This document shows, in pieces, positions 35,017-50,000 of a DNA stretch of 64,000 nt. Position 1 is the first letter of the stretch; the number at the start of each line of letters is the position of its first letter. The notes under the pieces are model-generated. The model made no database searches and was not told where the DNA came from. It worked only from the letters and a program-made list of their open reading frames with translations. Origin of the DNA: Haemonchus contortus (Eukaryota > Nematoda > Chromadorea > Rhabditida > Trichostrongylidae); contig LS997562.1 of the NCBI GenBank assembly GCA_000469685.2, positions 15,093,275 to 15,157,274 of the forward strand, written 5' to 3'. A program made the position numbers and the translations under genes.

Positions 35017-38000
35017 ATGCCGCCGGACGTCTTTCATCTAATCGCCTTGCTGTTAGCCTGCAGTTTCGTACAAATTGGTAAGATTTTCTTCCAAGAGTTT
35101 GCCCATGTGAACTTTGCACTTTCCAATTGAATACCTCACTTTGAGTCCCTAAAATTCCTCGTTCAGGTAAGATTTTCATTACAGTACTGTTGCCCTTGCG
35201 CTTTCCGTTTATTATTAATATCGGGAGGGGAGCGCCGTATATGGTGAAAGGACCTGCTCTGGCCGGCAATATTTACTTCCAATATGACGGCCGATGTTGA
35301 CGTCATCGATGACAATCCCCCTTCCTACAGGGGGGAGCTGGACAGACAATTCCTTTGGTATGCCCGTAAATGACTGCCACGCGGGAAAGGGCACTAGCAC
35401 CTCAACAGCTTCATTACGTCCTCTGAAGTTCAGGGTAAAGATGGGGCTTCCTGCCGTGGAGATGATTTTTGCCGTTGAGAAACGTCGTTGGCAGAACAAC
35501 GAGATCAAGTCGGAAGAGGCTCATCGTTGACGAGCAAATATTAGGTCGTCCAACATATTCATGCACACACGTTTTGCGTGCGCACTCTCGATCCCCTCTC
35601 AGCAGTTAGTTACACGTCTCGGGGATTGGCAACATTTCTAGCTCGGGGCTGATACAAACGACTAATCCTTGGCCAGTTCATTAAGCTTAGAATGCGCTAA
35701 CCCTACTGGTTATACCTCCCTGAGTATCTGTAATCCCGATGAGATCGATGCTGTCGTAATTACTGCTGTGTCAGAATTTAAAAGGTATTAAGCTGAACAG
35801 CAATCAGCTATATCGGGGTCACTGCGCATTAACCCGACCGAAGTTCTCAATTTTTATAGAACCTGAAAATTGCCTTCAACGAAAGTGAAAAAAAGCAGGG
35901 TTCACCACTTTGGTGACTTGGTACAGGTATAAGTAACTACTGCGGCTTTACTTTCCCTGATTCAAGACGTTCGGTCTAACAAAGAGGTGATCAATCCTTG
36001 TCTTCATGCTAGTGGTCCCCAACAAGATGGAATACAAGGCGTGTATGGGGTTGAATGGATTAAGTGGTAGGCGTTAACCAATTACTCGGTCCTTTGAGAT
36101 TTCCCGCGAATAGCATACTCAGTGACAATCGCTATAACCAAGGATTGTTCAGTGCTCAGTGGACATATTCGGACCTTATTCGGCAAAAAATGGGCTACTT
36201 TTAAGGACGACAGTGCAGTGCTAGAAGCCACAGCGTTTTACCTGGGAAATTCGAGGACTACCCACCTCCACCACCTCCACTTCCTCCCCCACACCATCAG
36301 AACCTTTCACTCCACTTGCTTTTTCCCATCGGTAAACATATAGGAGAGGAATAAGGCTTCGGGGTCAAGCATGAGTCCGAAATGGAAGCCCAAGTCACAC
36401 AAGGTGTTGGCGAGTTATGGACAACTTCAGCTTCGCACGGGACTCGAACACGTACATGGGCATCGTGCTCTCATATCTTATACCACCTGAACCCCACTTG
36501 CCCTCGCCTTCTCGATGGCTTTTATGCGATAGCACAAGTACGGGTTCGAGTCCCACAGGAGGCTGAAGTTTTGTACATAGCCCGCCAACCTTGGGAGACT
36601 TCAGTATCGCGTACTGCGACGGAATAGCAGCAGTTAACAAAACGTCAAATCAAAGGCTGAAGTTTTTGCGATCAGCGAAATCAAAAATAGGAATGCACTT
36701 CGCATTTTATGAACTTGAATTGCACTCAAAAACGTCCTAATTCTAAGTGCTTTCATAGTTGAGGATTTATTGGTAGCTGTGAACAGTTCATAACGCCACG
36801 AAATTTCACTTTTCACTTTTTTTTCTTGAGAAAATCCTCTCTAATAAACTTCCTCAACACTTTCCACGTGGAAGAAGGGGGAGTCTTCCTTATCACTTCG
36901 TTGTGCACTTCAAATAAATGTTCATAAATTTTTGCATTTTGATCGGACACAGATGCATGGCGCACCCTGAAGGGTCTGATCAGTTCTGAATACTAAGCAC
37001 TTTTTATCTATTTACCGTTTCAGACTCAATTCCCCCTCGTCCGTCATGTCGACATCACTACTTAGCGAACGTCTACAGCACATCGGTCTTGCCAATCCAA
37101 GGGAATGTCGACGCCTTCAACGTCGTCTGTCAGATGCCGTCGTCCGCCGATGACGATGCCTTTGTGACCACTGAGGTCCAGTCCGGTCTAGCTCGACTCC
37201 ACCGAGTCACCGACAGCCGCAGTGTCAATTTCCAGTAAGTGGCCACTCGAATTCGATACCAACAGAAACACTTAACCGACAACTCGAAAATCTGTCAACG
37301 AGCAATCATTCCTCATTATACCGAGGTTTTGTTTGCCAGGAGAATCGCAGGTATTCTTCAGGCAAACGTTCTTTTCACCGAATGTAAACAGAACCTTTAA
37401 TGCTGGATAGACGTTTCTTTCAATCATTTTCCATGAGTGGGGGACAGTTGCTGTCGGCCGGCAATGAGTGTGTAAACAAACAAAATCTTCAGGATCGCGG
37501 ACCTGCCAATGCTGCGCGATCTCATTCGATCATCCGATTGTGAACAGATGATAACGGTCACATGGGAACGCCCTCCTCCAGATGACAGGTAATTTTTGTA
37601 CCACTCTTTTCTCGATCTGTTGAACGTTTAAGCTGCTTTACTGGAAAATTCGGGCTAATATCAAAATAATCATGGAAATCAGAGGCCAGCAAATCAGGAC
37701 AGTGAGGCACCTACCTACTGAGCTGGTTCAAAGCTTGATTGCTCCAATATTTTCTTATAACCCTATGAGAGGAACACGTTGACGTAGCGCTCTATTTAGT
37801 GATGCGAGGCCACTGGGGAACTCCCTGCTGTTCTTCTGAGGTGTTGGAATAACAGCAAAAGCAACAGCTATACCAAGTACGATCCGATGATCACATCCAG
37901 TATGGCTAGAAGCCTGAGCTAGTCAAGTTTTCCATCTTTCCGAGCCTGAAAACTGGTATTGGGCCATTTGTCACAGTAATTCTTTGCCTGCACATCGTTC

Positions 38001-41000
38001 CACCTCCATGCCTCCTTTGGTCACTTCATGCTTCCTTCCTTGGTCCCGAGTGATTGCGAAGACCATTTAGGCGTCTATACATCACCACAATTCTGAATAA
38101 GAAAGCACGGCACCCCACGCAGGACTCGAACTCATGGCTTAGTAATGAAGTCGGGTCGAAAGTTAGTGGGTGCATCACAAAATGGGGTTGTTCGAGGCCA
38201 GAGTGGTCTTACCGACTGGAAATATGGCAAAAAGTTTCGTAATCAGTGGACTACTGGTGGAAATAATAGGTGCATTGGGAAGTAGGTTCGAGGCCTAGTT
38301 GGGGTGTCTTGTTTTGTCCGACTTTCAACGCTATCATTTACTTCATGGTTACGTAGGTTAATTTTCCCATACTGGAGTTTTTCCTATGAGATTTCTTCGT
38401 CACTTCATCTACCCTTCTTCTTTTCATTTCGTCTTTCAGGGCAAGTTTTCCAGAGCATAAAGGTTTCTGTCAAGCCATGGCCATTTTTTCAAACTTTCAG
38501 ACTTTTCATTATAACTCATACAAGAGCTGTTCCTTACGCCGTCCTCTCCTCACATTGCTTAGATATTAACGTTAATATCAGTGAGACTAGAAAGGCAAAA
38601 CATATATTAGCACGAAGGATAAGGGGTGGGGTCTTTTGGCACTCGTCTTCCCGTTTCCAGAATGCTCCCTGCATTCGACTTCCATTTAGAATTTTAGTAG
38701 ATGTTTGAAAGGTGTGTGGCATATATTATGACTTGTTGTGGTCTGTCGATCTAAAGTTCAGCGTTCTATACATAGACGAGTGTCACCAATTAGTCGATCC
38801 CGGATAAAACTGAAGCCCGTTGGCCTGGGCGAGTATTGTTCCGGGATACGATCTGCGGGTCGTGTATGTGTGACAGTCCATGCCCTCTCTGCCCTGCTCC
38901 AAATGCCTACAAACCACTTTTACCCTTTGTTGGGAAAGCACAAAAAGTGAATTAATGTCTGTGTATAAACTAATAACAGAAGACAAATTCAAGAAAAGAA
39001 GTATATTGCGATAAAGTGGCCAAGACATGACGGAAACCCTCAAACTCTGACGGAAGACGGAAAAACTGGTTTTCAAGCAAAAAACGGGTACGCTTGTTGA
39101 ACAACCCAGTAGTGAAATGTTTAGTAGAGGTCGTGTCTGAGTAAACGGTACATCACTGAACAGTTTTTTTCGCTATGAAAAATGGGGATCGACTCAGTGA
39201 TTTATTCCCGTCGACTCGACCTACTTTTGGCGGGTCTGAAATTCAACCCAACCGTAATCGTTCTTGGAGCAGACATTGAAGGCACTGTTTTTGATCAGTT
39301 CAAGGCATCTTTATCAAATCGAAAAGCCTACTATCAAGTATTGATTGGGAATTGTGCATTAGTGGTGGAGGAAGGGAGAAATTCTGCCGATTTTGCGAAA
39401 CACAATACTCCTCAAAAGAAGTGAAAGAAGGCTGTACGAGACTACCATGACAGAAGTGACATGGAGGGGTTTTTTGGACGAGATTTTAGTTGTTGCAATT
39501 GCGCAAAGAGCTTACTACATCAGGCCAAAGCTGTCCGAAGTTGCCTTTCACTGTTCCCATGGGTCATAGAAAGTTATTTGTACTTCCTACATTGGTTCCC
39601 TTGTGAACGGTGCAGCATCTGCAATGCCGTTGAAACTCGTACGAGTATACACACGGGACAATCTATGCACCTTTAAAACGCCCTATCTAGGTCGTTTTCG
39701 TCGTGTCAAGGTCCCGACAGCGCCATATGTGGTATACGAGTGGGCTCCAGGGTTCTCCCAGGGTGATATCTCAAAAGCAAGTTTTATCGTGAACTGTGCC
39801 TTCAGCTCGGGAAGGCAGGTAAGCGTTTATAGTAGGATGTACGGCAGGATTCCGAACCATCGAATTTTATAGGAGAAAATTCGATTCAAAAAATCGGCAC
39901 CGCTTTTGTAACAAGCCAGTGTTCAGTTGATCAGCTGTTTCTTGATATTTCATTGCAGGCGTTGGCAAAAGAAATCTTATCCCCCGTTGTTGTCAGTCCG
40001 AAACTCATCAGTAATAGATGACCTCATTAATTAATTGCTCGATGATTACGGCGTGAAGGGAACCATGCATGAGGCTATCGACAGGGTCGGGAAGACGTCG
40101 GGATCTCAGGCGACCTCTGACATAATTATAATTGGTTGTTCGTTGACTGAAGGGGATTTTCCCATTCTCGTTTGGGACCTGGTAAGTTCTAACCCCATAC
40201 GAGTTATCATGGAAGAAGTCTTAAGGGATGGATAACTATAATATTCGCTATGATCCGCTTTAGAGTTTGTGTACTTACCGATAACGCGGTCATATTGAAA
40301 GAGCAAACCGACCTGCCCGAGGGTTCTGTGCACGGTAATCCTCTGCCTTCCTCGGACAATGGTCATGGTGGATTCCGAAGGGTTAGAGTGACATATTTGT
40401 ATGGTCAACAGCAAACATAGAAAAGACCACGAATGTCTTCAACCTATTCCGTCTATCCAGCACAGCGATATTTCTGAATTCGAGTCGTCAAGTCCCGAAA
40501 CCGATGGACGGATTGGAGCTCCCTTTCCTATTCCAGTTAGGTGGTCCACTGGTGGTGGTGCTCCTTTTTGAACCTTCCCCTCTTCCATTTGGACCTACTT
40601 GAGTTTCTGAAGAAGATGCAGCCCACGGTTCGTCACTACGGTTACATCAGCAGCTATGTCGCCTGCAGACATCTTCACCTGTAGATGGATTACGGTACCT
40701 TGACAATGCCTAACCCGGTCTGCAAAGTCCACTTTCTTCAAGAAGCCCCACCCCGTTGCCAGTTCCTGCTCCAAAACGACTTCTCTCCTACTATGTAGAG
40801 TGCAAGGGTTGACCAGCCAAAGGGTGTTGCGATCCTGTACGTGTCGTATTCAGACGGTATCGTAGAGCGACGAGTTCGTGTGTCAACAGTGTCTGAAGAG
40901 CCATGCACTTTCAATACGTTCGAATAACCACTTCGATCGATAGTTTCCATTCGAAATCTGACAAATCTGGCAACACACTCGAGCTTTTACCTGCGATTGG

Positions 41001-44000
41001 GGCTGTTTGCATACTTTCTCATTGAAGATCCAATTGCATGGTTCCCGCGAACTAGAGAAATGGAGCGAAAATAGCAGCTGAGAGGCTTGCATGCTTTTAT
41101 TTTCCATGCTTTAGAGGAACGAGTACACGAACGTGAACACTGTAGTAGACAGCCTTCTAAATATAATTGGCCCACAGATAGAGTGGGCTGACTTAAAAAG
41201 AGGATTCAGTTGTTCTAACTACATAGGAGATAGGGGCGACGTTCTTAAGACTTGAGTTAGGACACGTCTCGTATTGGACTGGATCCTGCTTTCCCAACTC
41301 GCTCACTTTCCATTGGTAAATTGCCGAAATACCAAAATTCTCACATGCAACGGAACTAATTGAAACCAGTTTTCAGTACTTCTTTCTTGAATTGTGTACT
41401 ATCCTATCGGTATTGTAAGGGGATGAGATCGGTGAATGTTCGATCGTCCTAGAGCAGAAGTCGAACCAGCAAGAACCAAAAGAGCTCTAAATCTATGGCT
41501 ATAACACCGGGTAGAGGCAGTTGGGTCTCGATATGTAAAAGGAAGAAGTGCGGTGCTCGGAAAGCACATGTATTGGTCTGAGTCTCTTTTGCCTAAGGCT
41601 AAGCGTTTTGCCCCTGCCATCCTTGTGAATGGCATCAGGTTCTAATTGTCGATCAAGAAGCCGCGTCATCTTTACTCCTTCTTGTTCGACCAAACATTCT
41701 CTGAAACGCTGGCTGCAAAACAGTAAGTACCAGTAACAGTGTGGGAGGAAACTCTACGATGACTGATTATTAGTTCGGATGGTACTATAGTGATTACAGG
41801 GTGGGGCGGAACAGTAGGCGACGTAGGCGACTGACTGATAGAAGTGTAGTAACCAAAACATGCCAGAACTACCAAGGGAATCTCTAGCCATTTGTCTCTG
41901 AATTCCACAAGCTTCATTTAAAAAACATGGAAACTATTTTCGTGGAGAATACTTATGCATTACCCAGAACGGCAGGGATAAAGGCGTATCAGAGGAAACG
42001 TTGTCCACTCCTCCTTTATATGGCCGTTGTGTACCTCCATATCTCTTGAGAACAGCCAACAGCTTTCCACCAAATTTGGGAGTGGGTTCAAGGGAGCTCT
42101 CAGAATTTTATTGTATGCCTTTCTCGGAGAGCTCGATCTTCCTCTGAATCATCACCTTTTCTACTTTTTGTTTCAGGAGTTACTTCACCCTGACGTCACT
42201 TCTTAACGAAAGCCTTGACGTCAAATATGTAGAAGGTAAGTTAGTTATCGCTCCTTTTTTTGGAATCGACTAGAATCGGAGATGTTCCAGGAAACACAAG
42301 AGTGGAATATTCCATCCTCGCTCATATGGCAGGAGTGCGCCACATTTTGCCTCAAAACTGGAACAGTGACATCTTGGCCACAGTGGTCGCCTCTCCTCTA
42401 TACTGTAAGCAGAAGGTGCTGCTTGAGCCGAACTGCTTATTCCGATCTCATGTGGGTCCCGTTTCGTAATGAACCAAGGACAATGTTATTTTGTTTCTCT
42501 CTTCAGATCCTCGTTGGTCTCAAACCGTCCACTTCATGGACTTGGGAATTCGCCTTTCGTACACATCGCTCCGACCAGAATCTCTTTTCCATCCATACGT
42601 CTAACTCTAGGACACTTCTAGTACATCTAGAACGAGGTGCGATTTCAATTTCAGTAAAGCATCGGGCAGGTTTTATTGACTGCGTTACAGATTTCTTTTT
42701 GCGTACCGATTCGTCGGACGTTCCGTTCCCCGTGCACCAATTATCTGATGGACAATGGCACACGATTACCATCCATTCCAAACAGGGCGACGTCTTTTTC
42801 ACAGTAGACGACTCTAAAAAGATTCGTTTGACAGAGCTGGATAACCCCGAATCGAGGTGAGTCCAGAGCTTCAACCTTGAACTTTTTGATTTGCAATGCT
42901 GACCTAGCACTTGATATTGTTCTAACTTGATACAATTTGTGAGCATAGGGCCTATTCTGAAGATTAGATTAGATTCTTGACTGTAAGAAAGAGATTATCG
43001 AAAAAAGCTGACTGATTGAAGGCTGTCTGCCGTAGAGGTCGAATTGGATGGTGAAATTTTGCTGATCGATCCATCAGATACTTCTGAAAACTGTGAACTC
43101 AATGGTCAGAGGAAACTTTATGGGTAAGCACAGTTACAAGTTTGTATTTGAGATCAATTGGGAGGCTTGGCGCATAGACAGAGGTGCTTCTTGACTGCAG
43201 CAAAAGCTAGTAACAACAGAACATACCATAGCACAAGATCCATACGTAGCTGTAGCTAGCATCATTTACGCTCTTTAATAGGTACAACGAAAAAAAAACT
43301 CAGAGAACTCCTTTTTCCGTTATTGAAATTTTTCTGCCGTTCGTAGGTGGATCCAGAACGCCTCTGATGCCTTACTTGCTGGTATTTCCGTCTCCTGCGC
43401 CGATAGTGTGCACTTCATTTCAAACTTGTCGCCGTTGTGTTCCTCAGTTTTATGTCGACCGAGCGCTGTCAGAAGGTTTCCGCGCCTCATACTAGCGATG
43501 TTCTTCTATACTTATAGCTAGTTGTCCTCCTGTCTCACCGATATAGGTTGACCCACATGCCCGACATTCTTGCTGGCAGATCACGCTCACAAGTGCGCAA
43601 TCACCTGTTCTCCCGTAGGGACATATGGAACAGTCGTTTGTCAAGCGCTGGTTATCGTAGAGCCGATTTCGAACCAACTGTTGCTGGATGTTGCTGTTGG
43701 ATATGTTCACAAATTTTCTTTCACCCTAACCCATTAAGGAATGGCTCATCGCGCCTAGCATTCGACTTCCATTCAGTATCATGAAGGTGTTTTGAATGCC
43801 TGTTTGGCCTATATAATGACCTGCACTGCCTGGTTGATGACCAAGTCAGTTTTTTATCTCCCAGACACAAGTCTAGTACTAACTAACCGACCATGGGGAG
43901 AAGAAATGTTTGGTTTGTCCTGGGCGGATGTTTTTGCACCAACTGGTATCACAAAACTTGCATTCTTTTCTCACGTTCTTATATTACGTTTCTTCTGTGA

Positions 44001-47000
44001 GCTTTCTCTTTTTCTGTCTTTCGGTTTTACTCGAATAGAAACCGTTCTCTGTGAAATGGGAATGGAGCTTTCGACACCCATCAGAAAAGGTGTGTATGCT
44101 AATGCTAATAGATGGCACCTCTAAGTTCTCAGTTTTCCGACTTTTTTCTGAAGCTTACCCTTGGGCAGGACCCCGACGCAATCCAATTTCGATCGTGGTA
44201 GTACCGCGACGCATATTGCAGCGACCGCGATTCATGGCTGCGAAGTATGAACGCTGCTCGATCATCGATGCACCGCAATTGATCGTTTAAACGTATTGTA
44301 GTCATGCGGTGTTAATTGCTCCTATACAACTGAGCTGTTTAGTCTCTGAAGGTCCTCTCTTACCAGTTGCTCTTTAATATGCAAGACAAGCTTTGAAGTC
44401 CTCTTTTTCAAAATAATTGTTTTTCAGTCATTCCCAACCAAAGCCTTCATGTAGCGGTTGTGACTGCCAGATCCTCTCCGGGATTTTTCACGACTTTCCT
44501 TCTTTTACCTGCCCCCACAAGGAGGATGAAGGTATAATTCATGGTACACAATTTCTTGGACCTTCTCTTACAACTGATTATTCAGCTTACCATCTCCTAC
44601 GAGACCCCGACCGCTTATCATTTTTCTACCATCCCTCTCCGTCAAGAGATAATCTTCGTCTTGGACTCAGCTTCAAGAGTGAATCGGTAAGTAATGAGCA
44701 TCAGTCTTTCTTTTTGTTTCCTTCTAGAATTCGTTTATTTGCAGGACATTGGCCTTCTGCTGTTTGGATTCTGGCAAGAGGACGAGAGAAAGGGGCGCTT
44801 CCAAGTTCATTACCGGGGACGGTATCTCATCGCCATATATTGCGTGAACAACGGGGAGGAGGTCTGCAACAGCTGCTCCGTGGAGAAAATGGAAGGTAAA
44901 CTCATTGATGGAGTACTAAGGGCCGCCTTTTTACCCATATAGCTTCCTTCAGGGTTTGGGAACGACCAGTGGACACGGGTAGCATTTTTCATGTACGACG
45001 GAGAGATGTCTCTCGTTGTCGACAAAGACGCTTGCATACTTCGTGATCTCAATGGACAAGATGGGCTGAGCTTAGCCGGTGGGTAGAGCTGCTCAAGTCG
45101 ACTAATAATTTTCTTGAAATTGGTTATTTCTTTCAGAAGTGTATTCGATTCCTGCGTTGGCTACTGGAAGTGCGCTGTTCATAGGCGGAATGTATTACGA
45201 AAAGAAAAAATCTGGAGTCTATAAGCCAACCTTTGAACACAAATTCTTCGAGAACACAAGGGAGAAGGTTCCATCACTACGGGTATGAGGAAGCTCCCAA
45301 ATCACTTTAGGAGTATACCGCAACTCGCCTTATTCAGGGATGCTTGAAGGACGTTTACATTGACGGCGAACGCGTCGATCTTTCTACCATCTTCAGTCAA
45401 CAGTTGGAACACACACTGATCGATGCCGGAGATGACAGTGCCTATTCAATACAGGTACTGTTTTCTTGCCTCTGTATCACAGTCTTCTTTTCTATTATCA
45501 AAACGCCGCTAGGTCGCCATTCTCGAAGTCATGGCCATGATAAAGTATGTAAAGCACGTTGCAAAGGATGCAAAACATCGAGAAGGTGAACGTGACACCC
45601 AAGTTGCACAGTTGGTAGCGAGTAAAATATGCCTTCGGCTCAATTATTCGGTTGATCTCTCTTTGAGAGGCCCGCTATTAATCGGAACGTACCCAAAAGT
45701 AAAATGTGGGCCTTCACTCCCTTGGTTGATCTCACCTGCACAGGTCAGGACTTTCGGGCAACGCGACGACTCTAAAGGGATGCGAGTGCTCAAGCTCGTT
45801 GGAATATTTTTGAAGGTGTTCCATGTTAAACTAGAAAATCAAAATTCAGCTAAACAGACGCACTTAGTAACAAGTAAAAAACGAAGCAGAACTTACCCTT
45901 TCGACGCTGTGAACAGTCACCTATTTTGAAAGCTCGGAGCAGTTTCCCCTCTCAGAATTAAAAGGAGATAAATAGCGAGAGGAACTAAACTTTTCCGCAG
46001 TAAGGAAACCCTCATACCATGGTAAGTCGTCTCAAATACTCATTGTAAAGGATCAAGAACGCATTCACATCGATATGACAAACCGATATAACTAGAAGGC
46101 GAAGTGCACGGCAGCTTGAGAAAATCAGCGAACGCAGCTCTTCCTTGGTAGGCCATGAGTAATTTGGAAGTGGGAGAAACTATTGATTTGGCTAAATTCT
46201 GAGTGGATCCATTTGGCGAGTTTCGATCCGTCGATGCTTCAAGCGCATCGAGTCGTCTCCACACTCTTCTTCAGATCGACTTCAAAGTGAAATCATGACC
46301 TCAGTCACCAGTGACCACCCCCATGGCTTATATCCTATTAGTTCTGAGAGCGAATAAATAAGTTGCATTTTACATATTGTTGGGGGGGGGGGAGAAGGGG
46401 GGAAGGGGGAGACGCCTGTCACTTATCTTGCCCCTTTCCGCCCTGCCCGCCCGCACTTAGAAGAAAAGAATGCTCAAGCAGGTTGTTTTCATGAACTTTT
46501 TCATGACTGCTTTCTTTAAGAATGCGCCATACATCCGACTACCTTTTCAGGGTGGGTCTTTACATAAAAGGTTATAGTCGGTTTGAGAAAGTCGTCTGAA
46601 AAAACAGTTACTCTGAAAATTTTGCGAACCAGATGTCTATAGATTGCTCTAACCGGGAAAGATTAGGGTCGTCTATGCTTTGTCGAGAATCCAACGGGCC
46701 GAATTTTCACGTTTAATAGGATCGCGCTATCATGAATATCGGAAGTGCAATATTTCTTAAAAATCACGCAGCGTTAAGGATTCTTTCATGACATCCTTTC
46801 AAGGTTGGCTGTCCTGGTTGCTCTCCGTCATGTCCGGCTGGCGTACGATGCCGTCCCAGTGAGCCGCGACAAATCACATATGAATGCGACTGTTCCGATA
46901 TTGAAGAGTTCTCCCTGGGTCGATGCCGCTCCACTGATCGTAAGTCTTTCTCTCGAGGTGCAGGTGACAGGCCCCTTTCAGGTGCTTATGGGTCTCCGAT

Positions 47001-50000
47001 TTAGGGTTGCGGCCGAATCCATCAGTGCCACTGTCAACCGCGTACCTCGATTCGCCGGCGCCGGTATTGCATTTGGCGTCAACAAAAGCGGCTCTGAGCA
47101 AGGTCTGCTACATCGCCTGGCATCCTTGAAATTACCTCTTCGATGTGTGTTTTTCAGGTATGGATGAAAGTGTCATTACCTCGGGAAGTCGACCGTAAGA
47201 TGATCATTGCCGAATTCAACTCTCTTCGTGAAATGCTGTACGTTTTTGTTTAAATGATACCATCTTGAATAATCCAGGCATCACAAATGTTCCCCTTCAA
47301 AGGGGCCTCCAGACGAGATGTCTTGCGAATTTCCTTGTTCGGAGGGTCGAAAACTCTCTTTTTCGTTTTTCAACAAGTTGATTTCCAGTCGATATTTTAC
47401 TTTACAAACGTTAGCCGTTTACCTTTTATTCTCATAATGATGGCTGAAGCGAATGGAAGCGTAGGCTATCATTGCTTCGAATCCGTAGTTGGGCTTCACC
47501 CTGTGGAATATTTACGATACCAAAAAGTGTTATAAACAATTTTTCAGTGTACCATTGATTAGCTTCCTTTAACAAGATGTGATAAAATATAGAAATTATT
47601 TCCGACAAAAGATGAAGTTTTTATTCTAAGGTTCTACATCTTCGTCGATTCCGACGGTATCGGCGTCCATCTCAATCCGAGCACTCAGGATCGGTTCGAG
47701 ACTATCGTCACAGGTTCGCGAACCAGAATTCTGTCATAAAATGAAATGAATGGAAAGTCAAAGCTGATCAGAAGGCAATCCCATTTAACGAAGCAACTTT
47801 GTAATAGTAAACCAGCTGGCCGTTTTGCATTCTTCATTGCCCTGGAGGTGGTGCGGCTCTGAATTTTCTTTTGCGAGTAGCCTGTACCCTATTGCGCTTA
47901 TCTACTCATTTCAGTGCCTAGATAATGTTGATAGAGAATCGGGGAATTTGTTTAACATTAAAGGCACAATTTACGTTACAAATGATTTCTGAGATGAAAA
48001 AAGAGAATGAAAAACAGACAAGATAGGGCGTAATAAGGGTCCTAAAGACGGCACAGACGACGTACTTGTGCGCAGTTCTGGGAAATGACTTCGACTTTTT
48101 GTCTTGAACTAGAAACCTCAAAATCATCGTGAACTCTCCCTTCAAAGCAGCTTGTTTTTTCGAAGTTTCTCTGAAATCTGCCATGAATTGACTGTGACAC
48201 CCTCAAAGCTGACGGGTGACGTGCCCTTAAGGTACAGTTCACGATATTTTTTCCGAAGATTTCTCTCTAGGATTTCTTTCCGGCTTATAACAGATTTCAA
48301 ATGAATCGCAGCATTACAATGCAGCTATCTCATTAGGCCCTGCATATTTGATAAAAGAACAAAGGATAGAGTTCGCTTGAGGGATGCGCCCCTACACTCG
48401 ACTTCCATTCAGAATCGTAGTGGCGTAATGAGTGCGTATGTGGCCCATACAATGACTTGCGGTGGCCAGCCGATGAACAATTCAGTGCTTTTATCCTCCC
48501 AGACGAGTCTGGTACCCCGGAGGGATGGAAGGCTTGGTTGGCCAAGGCGGGCATCGATCCGTAATCCGAACCCCTGACCGTGCGTGTGATACAGTGCGCC
48601 ACTTGCCACTACACCACCTCCGCCCAGACAGTTACAGATACATAATCTTGTCCAATCCACTTTCTTACTACTTTTTTGCCTCATATTTATAAAAAACCGT
48701 TTTTTAAAGTCTTTTTGCACTTTGCTGCATCATGACTTGGGACAGCTCAGATGCCGTGTTTCTCACCAGGATGTTCCTGGACTGAAGAATAGCTTTCCTC
48801 TCGGATTTCTACATTTTGAGATACTATCTGGACACCTTTCCTTTCTTCTCAGTTAATTCAGATGGCAATTTTAGTTTGTTTGAGTCTCTCTTTTTCAGAA
48901 CCGGTATCATTGGAGGATGAGCGTGTTCATTTAATTACTTTGGAGCGGAAGACGCCTCTCGGCACGCGTCATGCTTCAAAGAAGTTCAATCTTTACGTGA
49001 GTCAAGAAACCTCGATTTTCTTGATCCCAGACTTCCTATCCACCCGCTTTTCTCTGAACTCTGCAAAAGCATCAATCTAGGGAAGTCTACATTTCTATTT
49101 AGATTGACGGCGTTTACAATGAAATCCCAGACATTGCCAAGTACCCACTGAACAATATTTCAATAAAAGCTGATGAAAGCGGGGAGACCAATCCTGTGAT
49201 CATTCACGGTAACTAAGTTTTTTCAAGGACTCCTTTCCTGAACTTCCGTGATCGCCATCGCTTTAGATATGGGAGTAGCATATGAGTACGATGAGCATCA
49301 GCCATTCCTCCATCATCACTCAAATCGACTGCATCAGGTAGTCTTCGAAATACATGCTCGAAGCATTTCAGTGAATTTTATCTTCCAGTTGGACGTTCAG
49401 TCAATGCTGCTAAGGCACCGTCTTCACGGTCCCATGGAGGATGTGGCGATTACTGATCCATTCCTCTGGAGAAAAGTCCCATCAGCGGCAGCAAGATCGT
49501 CTCCACCCGGTGAAATAGTGCCGTATACACCGGACTCTTTCGAACCTCAACGACTACGTAAGGGATTCAGAGGGTCACTTAGCCCCGAAAGAAACTGAAA
49601 TCCTGGTTTCAGTGTCGGCAAGCTGGCTGATCTACTCGCTGATACTGACCACAGCGTTGTGTCTCCTGCTCACTATCTGTCTCGTGCTGTACTGTTGTGT
49701 CCTACGAAGGCAAAGAAGGAGGGGAAGTCAAGGTGGGTAACCTCCTACATACCCATTGTGTTGTCACCGAATATATTGAACTATTTCAGCATCTGACCGA
49801 GACCGTATTCTTAGGGATAGTCCTGACTACTCAGTAAAATTGAGGTCGAACAGGACCGGTAGGTGGACTTTCTTCGGTGATTTTTAGTTCCAGTGTGAGC
49901 TCTCCTATTCAGATTCCGTTTCCTCATATGACGGTGACGGCTCAATAGGCACAGATGACACCGATCTGAATGCTTATCGTGACATTCCCAGCCATCGTGT

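Noticed and set aside
42502..42946. Minus frame of 147 codons opposite LamG1
   Set aside because: Shadow of the Caspr-like exon 42,507-42,856, whose plus frame has clear LamG motifs.
43347..43490. Apparent exon 8 of the Caspr-like gene (reads [15 protein letters not shown] after a tag acceptor, in phase)
   Set aside because: The opposite strand is the conserved end of a Penelope-like endonuclease (LGRH, EAFWI), so the plus frame is its shadow; exon 44,428-44,531 joins in phase instead.
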